A DNA stretch of 64,000 nt from Cyanophora paradoxa (lineage: Eukaryota; Glaucocystophyceae; Cyanophorales; Cyanophoraceae), in the NCBI GenBank assembly GCA_004431415.1, contig QPMI01000572.1, positions 356,191 to 420,190 on the forward strand, in the 5' to 3' direction. The translations under genes were made by a program, and so were the position numbers. This document shows positions 58,539-64,000 of this stretch, piece by piece. Numbering within the stretch: the first letter of the stretch is position 1; the number at the start of each line of letters is the position of its first letter. Below the pieces are notes generated by a model, which was not told where the DNA came from, made no database searches, and was given only the letters and a program-made list of their open reading frames with translations.

Positions 58539-61500
58539 TCAGCCTCCAAGCTGAACGGGGGCTGGCGCGGGCGGGCGGCGCACCGGGCCCGAAGCCAAGG
58601 GAGGCGAGGGCGTCCTGCACGGCGACAGCGATGCTCGAGCGCCGCCGCGAGCGCCGCCGCGCCGCCGCCGCCGCCGCCGCCTCCTCCGCCGCCCGCCGCT
58701 CCTCCGCCTCGTCCCCGACGAGGCGGCGTACCCCAGCGCCACCGCCGACGAGCCGCGCCGCGACCGCGACGCGGCGGCCGGCGTCGGCGTGTGCGCCCGG
58801 CGCTGCGCCCGGCGCGCCTCCGGGGAAATCTCTATCCCTGTCTCCGAGGGGCGCCGCACGGCGAGCCCCATGGCCAGCTGCGGCGGCCGGCCGCCCACGA
58901 TGTCCGAGCCGCGGCGGAGGGCGGAGAGGGGGCGCGAGGGGCCGGGCAGCTGGGTGGAGAGCGAGTTGGCGAGGCCATCCCGCCCGCCCTCGCTGCGGTC
59001 TGAGGGGGGCCGTGTCGGGCGGTCGCGGCCGCGTCCAGCTAGCAGCAGGCCCGAGGCGGGGGGTGAGAGCCAGGCGGTGCCGGGGGAGGTGACGGCCGCG
59101 CCGAAGGGCCGGGACGGGCGGCTCCGCTCGGAGCCGCCCCCCGAGAGCGAGTTCGACTGCGGCGGGGAGTTGCAGGGCGACGGCCGGTTGGAGGCCTGCT
59201 GGTGGGGCGACACGATGGCGCGCCAGTGCGCGAGGTTCGCCTGGGCGCGCTGCGGGCGGGCGGGCTCGAACACGAGCGCGGGAGGGGGTCGTGTGGCGGA
59301 CCTCGACGAGGGGGTGGGCGACGGGGAAGCGCGAGGCCCACGCCTGGAAGAGGGGTACGGCGATGAAGGACAAAAACCCCGCCTGAGAGGCCAGGGCGGC
59401 GGACGGTCAGCGCGCGCCGCGCGCTATAGCCAGGGGGCGGGCGAGGGCGGGCGGGGGCGGACGGTGGTGGCGGCGGGGGAGCCGGCGGTGCGGTCGCAGA
59501 ACTGGCTGACGGGGAGCCCGATGCGCCGCTCCTCGTCACCCTGCCTGTAGAACTCCTCCGTCACCCGCGCGCTCCACTCCGCCTGCTCCGCCCCGCGAGA
59601 CTGCGTCAGCCGAGTTCCGCGGCTGGCGGGCGGGGCGGCGGGGGCGCACGGCCTGCGGGAGCGGGCGGGCGGCGTTGCTGATGTCCGCCACCTGCCGCAA
59701 GCGCGCGCGCGCGCGAGAGTCAGCGGCAGGAAAGGAGAGTGCGAGATTTAGAGCCATGGTGCGGTACCTTGAGAGCCATCACGAGGAAGAGGGTGCGGTC
59801 CTCCGGCGCGAAGGGGCCCTCTGGCTCCCGCTCCCGAGGGCCCGGAGACCAGAGGCCGCACTCCTCCCCGTCCCGCTCCCCGCTCAGCGGCGACGCGAAG
59901 GGCACGCCGGTGCTGCCGCGCAGGCTCCCGTCCCTGCCCCCCCCGGCCCGCGCGTGAGCGCAGAGCTGTATGCGCTGCGCTGCGTCGGCGCACGGATGCT
60001 GCCTGCGGGAGGGGCGCGCGCTGGCGACGCCGCTGGCAGCCGTGCTCCGGGCCCCCGCCAGGGAGTTTGCCAGCACCCGCGCCTGTCCGACCGGTACAGG
60101 TACTCGCGGTCAGCGCCGCCGCATGTGCTCTCGCGAGCGAGCGAGCGAGCGAGCGAGCGGGCGCGGCGTCCGCACCTTGAACTCGCCGACTCTCTGTTAT
60201 CGATCGCGATCGCGAAAAGCGCGCGCGCGCAGTCAGACAGAGGCGGATGGGCGCAGGCGGCTTCGAATTCGTCGGCGCCGGCGCGGCCGGACCTTGAAGT
60301 GCTTGGCCATGTCCGTGGCGAGGACCATGTCGATCACGAGCCGCCGGAACTCCATCCGCTGCCCCGCGCCGCGCGCGTCGGTTGGCGTTAGCAAGGACGG
60401 AATCTGTATTTTGCAGCGTTTCGCAGCAGAGCGGGGCCGGCGCACGCGCTCGCGGCCGAGGTGGGATAGGAAATTCTTTTCGGCGTCGCGCAGCAGCGAG
60501 AATGACCACGTCAGCGAGTTGTTCTCCAGCACGCTGCGCCCCGCCCCTCAGCTTGGCTGCCGGAACGCTGTGGCGCGGGCGGCGCGCCTGCGGTCGTTGT
60601 AGAGGAGCGCGAGCTCGCTCTCCGTCGCGATCTCGAAGCCGCTGTGTGCGGGGGCGACGCGTACGGTCAGACGTCGGATGCGGAATCGGGGGGCGGCGGC
60701 GGCGCAATCGCAATATCAATCTTCAGCGAGCGGCGCTAAGTGGAGGCCTAGGGCCGGATCCGGAGGCGGCCGCACTTGTTCTTTCCCCCGTGGCCGACGT
60801 CGTGCACGATGGCCGACACCTGAGCCGGAGAGTGAGGCCGGGAAATTTATTTACATTCTCATTTTGCACATTCTGGAGGGGGGGTACGTATACGGTACCA
60901 GGGCGGCGAGCAGGTCGGTGGGGGAAATGCGCTCGTGGATGCCCCCGCTCTCGATCACGAAATGGAGGGCCTATACTCGAGCGCGTGAGGGCGGGGGCCG
61001 GCCGCGGCGCGGGGCGGGGCGCCCGCTCACCTGAAGGACGTCGGCGGCGTGCGTCGCCGTGTGGTACGGCTGGCGCCGGGCCGGCGTCAGCGGCGGACGG
61101 CCCTTATCTGGGAGAAACGAGGGCGGGCGGGGCGGACCACTTTCTGGTAGCCGGCCTCGACGGCGGAGACGAAGGCGCGGAACTTGGCCGCCTCCACCTG
61201 CGCCCGCCCGGGCGCTCGCAACGGGCCGCGGCGCGCGCGGGCGGGGCGGGGCGGGGCGGGGCGTACCCCCGAGGCCTCGAAGACGCGGTGCTTCTCCGCC
61301 AGGTGCATGCTGCGCGAGAGCGCCCCCGGTGGGCGGGGCCGGGCGGGGGGCGAGCCGGAGCCGCGCGGCGGCGGGAGGGGCGCACGCGAGGAGCTCGAGG
61401 GGCCGGCCCCCCGCCGCCTGCTCCAGCTGCGCACAGAGGTCGCTCAGCCCCGCACTAGATGAAGAAGGAGTCGTGGAGGGAATCGAACTCGAACCTTGAA

Positions 61501-64000
61501 GACGTCGAAGGCGTCCCAGGAGGGGAGGCAGGCGGAGGCGAGGGCGCCGCGCGCCGCGTCGGTCGCCAGGTCCAGCACGGTTCGGGCCGGCGCGCCGGTG
61601 CCGAGGCCCAGGGCGCCGGCCGCCACGGACGAGGAGCGGGAGCGGGCGCGCCCCAGCGAGGGGTTCCTCCCCCGCTTGTACGAGATCGAGCGGAACTGCA
61701 TCCGCGGCGGCGCCGCGCCCTGAAGCGTCGAGCGCGATCAAAACTCGATCGCGAATCTCAGGTTCGGGTTCGAATCTGGGCGGACCAGGGCGTTCATCCA
61801 GTCCTGGAAGGATCGCACAATCTCGTCGCTCTCCCCGCTCGCCTCCGCCGCCTCCATCGCCCCCTGCGCGGAGAGGCCTGAGCGCCGCGTCGGGGCACTG
61901 GAGGCCCGGGCCGGCCCGCCGCACTTCCGGCGAGTCTTCAGCCACGCCGCCCGCCTTCTTTGCGAAAGTGAGGAGGTGCCTGCCCGTGAAGGGGTCGGGA
62001 GTAAGATTGGATGGGATGGCCTGGGGGGCTGAGAGCGGGCGCGTGCACCGCAGGGCCGCGGCTGCGCCGGTCGCGTGGACGATGCTGGCCTCTGCGGGAG
62101 AGTCCCTCATTGTCAGCGGGGCCGGCAGAGGGGCAATGGCCAGTCAGAGGGGTGGGGCCGGGCGGGGCGGACCGGCGACGAGGGCGTCGAGGAGGTCGGC
62201 GAGGACGGCGATGGCGGAGGCGACCGGCGAAGCGAGCTCCATCTCCGCCGACAGGAACCGGAACGACTGTGCGCGCCCCGGCCTCAGGGCGCGGGATCGG
62301 GCGCAGGCGCCGGCTCGGGCGGGGAAACGACCTCGATGTCCTCAAAGAGGGGGGCGTACTCGTCGCAGAATATCTCCGTTTCCGCCGGCGCGTCCCCACT
62401 CCGTATGAAATGCTGCAACGTCGATTCGAAAATTGGAGGTTCGCATACATGCATGTTTTACGGATTTCCGTTTCTACTCACCTCGCGGGCTTCTGTTTCG
62501 CTGCGTGATGCGGAGGCGGCGCCGGCCAAAGCGCTCGCGAGGCAGCCGGGGAGGGCGAGGCCTTCGCGAGCAAGAATATTAATCGAGACGGCGTCAGCCG
62601 CTGATTACGAGGAGCAGGTGTCTCAGAGGCCCAGGGGCCAGAGTGGGCGCACCGATCTCCCACGCGCGGAGCGGCTCCGAGCCGCTCTGCAGGGGCGCGG
62701 GCGGGCCCGGGTCAGCACGTCTGAGCTCGAGGGCGCTCGGAGAGTGCGCACGAGGGCGAGGGCGAGGGCGGCGCCGAGGGCCACTCCGACGCTGTTGACC
62801 GCCAGCACCTGCGCCCCAAACCCCGCCGCCTCGCACGGCGTCGCGAGCTAGTTCGAGCTCGGGGCGGGGCGCGGGGCGGGCCTGGAGGCAGCGGAGGCGG
62901 ACGAGGGAGGAGGAGAGGAGCGAGCCGGCCGCCACCGCCACCAGCAGGCACGACGGCATCGCCAGCGCCTGCCGCCCCGCCCCCCGCCCCCGTCGGCCCC
63001 GCCCCACCCGCCCCCGCCGGCCGGCTCCGGCCCGCGGCCGGGGCGCACCCAGGAGACGCAGAAGGCGGCGGCGTAGAGCGTGGGGATGGCTGCGCAGGCG
63101 ACCGCCTGCGCCCGCCGGCGCTCAGCGGGCGGGCGGGCGGGCGGGGCGGGGCGGCGCGCCTGCCAGTGGCGGCGGAGGGGCGCCTCCTCGCGGCGCGGAG
63201 GAGGGCGAGGGCGAGGGCCCGCACGCCGCCGCCGCCGCCGCGAGGCCCCGCCGAGCGCCGCCAGGCGCTCCGCGGGAGGGGCCCCCGCCGGGCCCAGCGC
63301 GAGGGGGGCCCGCCAGAGCGCGATCGCCAGCAGCGCCGCTGGCGCAGGCGTCAGCGCCGTCGAGACGAGGCAACGGGGGGAACAGTCTCCATGGCCATCC
63401 TTTTATTCAGACTTCCGGACGCACCGGCGGCGATGAGGGGCACGGCGGCGTACGCGAGCGTGGCCCTGCGAGCGTCTCGTGGTCAGACGGGAATTTCGCA
63501 CTGCCTGTGGCGGCCATGGCCAGGGCGCCGGCGGGGCGCGCGGACCGGGCGTGGGCGACGCGGGCGCGGCTCCAGTGGGCGAGGAAGGCGCGCTCGACGG
63601 CGGCGTTCGAGAAGCGGCGCGGCAGGAACGGCGCGGGGCTCGGTTCCGCGGCGGCCCGGGCCCGTGGGGGGGGGGACGGCGCGGCGCCGGGGCTGGCGCT
63701 CCTGGGACCGGCCTCCGGACAAGTCCGCGGGGATGCATCCTGTTTCTCCTGCTCCTTCTCCTGCTCCTCCTCTTGAAAGGGAGCGGAGGCTATGGGGTCG
63801 GGCGGGGCGGCATCCAATTGCAGGGCGGGGGGCTTGGGGCTCGGGGGACCCGGCGGCTCGCGATCGCCGGATCCGGACTCGATCGCATGCACCCGGTTCA
63901 AGGGCAGCGGGGAGAGCGGGCGGAAGCTCAGGCGCGGCCGCGGGGAGGCTTGGAGGAGACTCTGGAGCGGGGAGGGAGGGCCGGCGAGGCGAGCGTTCTG
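58539..64000 (-). CDS. Multi-pass membrane class I cyclic-nucleotide phosphodiesterase (partial, 5' end beyond the window)
   Basis: Hydrolyses cAMP and/or cGMP. The 5' end lies past 64,000; the first visible exon (to about 63,480) is Pro/Glu-rich, then RFSNAAVERAFLAHWSRARV. Hydrophobic exons follow: ATLAYAAVPLIAAGA, PAALLAIALWRAPLALG, QAVACAAIPTLYAAAFCVSW, CLLVAVAAGSLLSSSLV and NSVGVALGAALALALV, suggesting about six spans. The catalytic domain begins at SWDAFDVFK (61,500). Exon 61,031-61,069 codes PYHTATHAADVLQ, the family's YHNxxHAxD motif. IVHDVGHGGKNK (about 60,780-60,819) gives the second metal pair. IATESELALLYND, SVLENNSLTWSFSLL, RLVIDMVLATDMAKHF, KVADISNAARP, RVTEEFYRQGDEERRIGLPV and QAGFLSFIAVPLF (with the nucleotide Gln) follow in order. 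All metal-binding His and Asp are present. A Ser/Arg-rich tail ends in PAPVQLGG, stop at 58,539. Membrane-plus-PDE order recalls alveolate PDEs. Substrate preference cannot be read from this. Confidence 0.9.

Noticed and set aside
1-64000. Search for retroelement or transposase genes
   Set aside because: No reverse transcriptase, integrase or DDE motif was seen in any open frame. The repeats found are non-coding or parts of host genes.

Overview
The window looks like nuclear DNA of a GC-rich, intron-dense eukaryote, most likely a unicellular alga. A haptophyte is my best guess, at low confidence. The basis is many short introns (about 50-130 nt) that begin GTGCGCCCC, GTACCCC or GTCCGCC, are very C-rich on the coding strand and end in CAG; a clear minority of GC-AG introns; and gene families typical of algae and protists (soluble-adenylyl-cyclase-like protein, membrane PDE, full-size ABCG transporter, R2R3-MYB, PKD/REJ-type surface proteins). 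I see no bacterial operon structure, rRNA, convincing tRNA, CRISPR array or recognisable transposase or reverse transcriptase. Only a few models were traced codon by codon across splice sites (MYB completely; parts of the cyclase, Kelch-Sec7, ABC and PKD genes). Other exons are given as approximate spans.

Layout, left to right. (1) 1-12,719, minus strand, running off the left edge: a secreted protein with signal peptide and WD40-like beta-propeller, followed by Cys-rich modules and a HYR-like region. Its middle carries a 2.35-kb tandem array (4,325-11,013) of almost identical exon-bearing units. (2) 13,356-18,540, plus: six or more Kelch repeats fused to a Sec7 (ARF-GEF) domain. (3) 21,215-19,075, minus: an R2R3-MYB factor. 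(4) 21,216-24,411: AT-rich, palindrome-rich DNA with one uncharacterised single-exon ORF. (5) about 36,498-24,412, minus: an ADCY10-like adenylyl cyclase with two cyclase domains, a P-loop NTPase and a long helical C-terminal part. (6) 36.5-41.0 kb: repeat-rich DNA with a small zinc-finger ORF. (7) 48,363-41,013, minus: full-size PDR/ABCG transporter. (8) 55,795-48,977, minus: a secreted PKD/REJ-domain ectodomain followed by several membrane spans. (9) 55.8-58.5 kb: repeats plus a second zinc-finger ORF. (10) 58,539-64,000, minus, running off the right edge: a multi-pass membrane protein with a class I cyclic-nucleotide phosphodiesterase domain.

Functionally, the cyclase and the phosphodiesterase form a make-and-break pair for cyclic nucleotides within 40 kb. 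The two secreted or surface proteins suggest extracellular matrix or sensing roles. The ABCG protein would export lipophilic compounds, and the Kelch-Sec7 protein would activate ARF GTPases in membrane traffic. Neighbourhood does not by itself imply a shared pathway in a eukaryotic genome.
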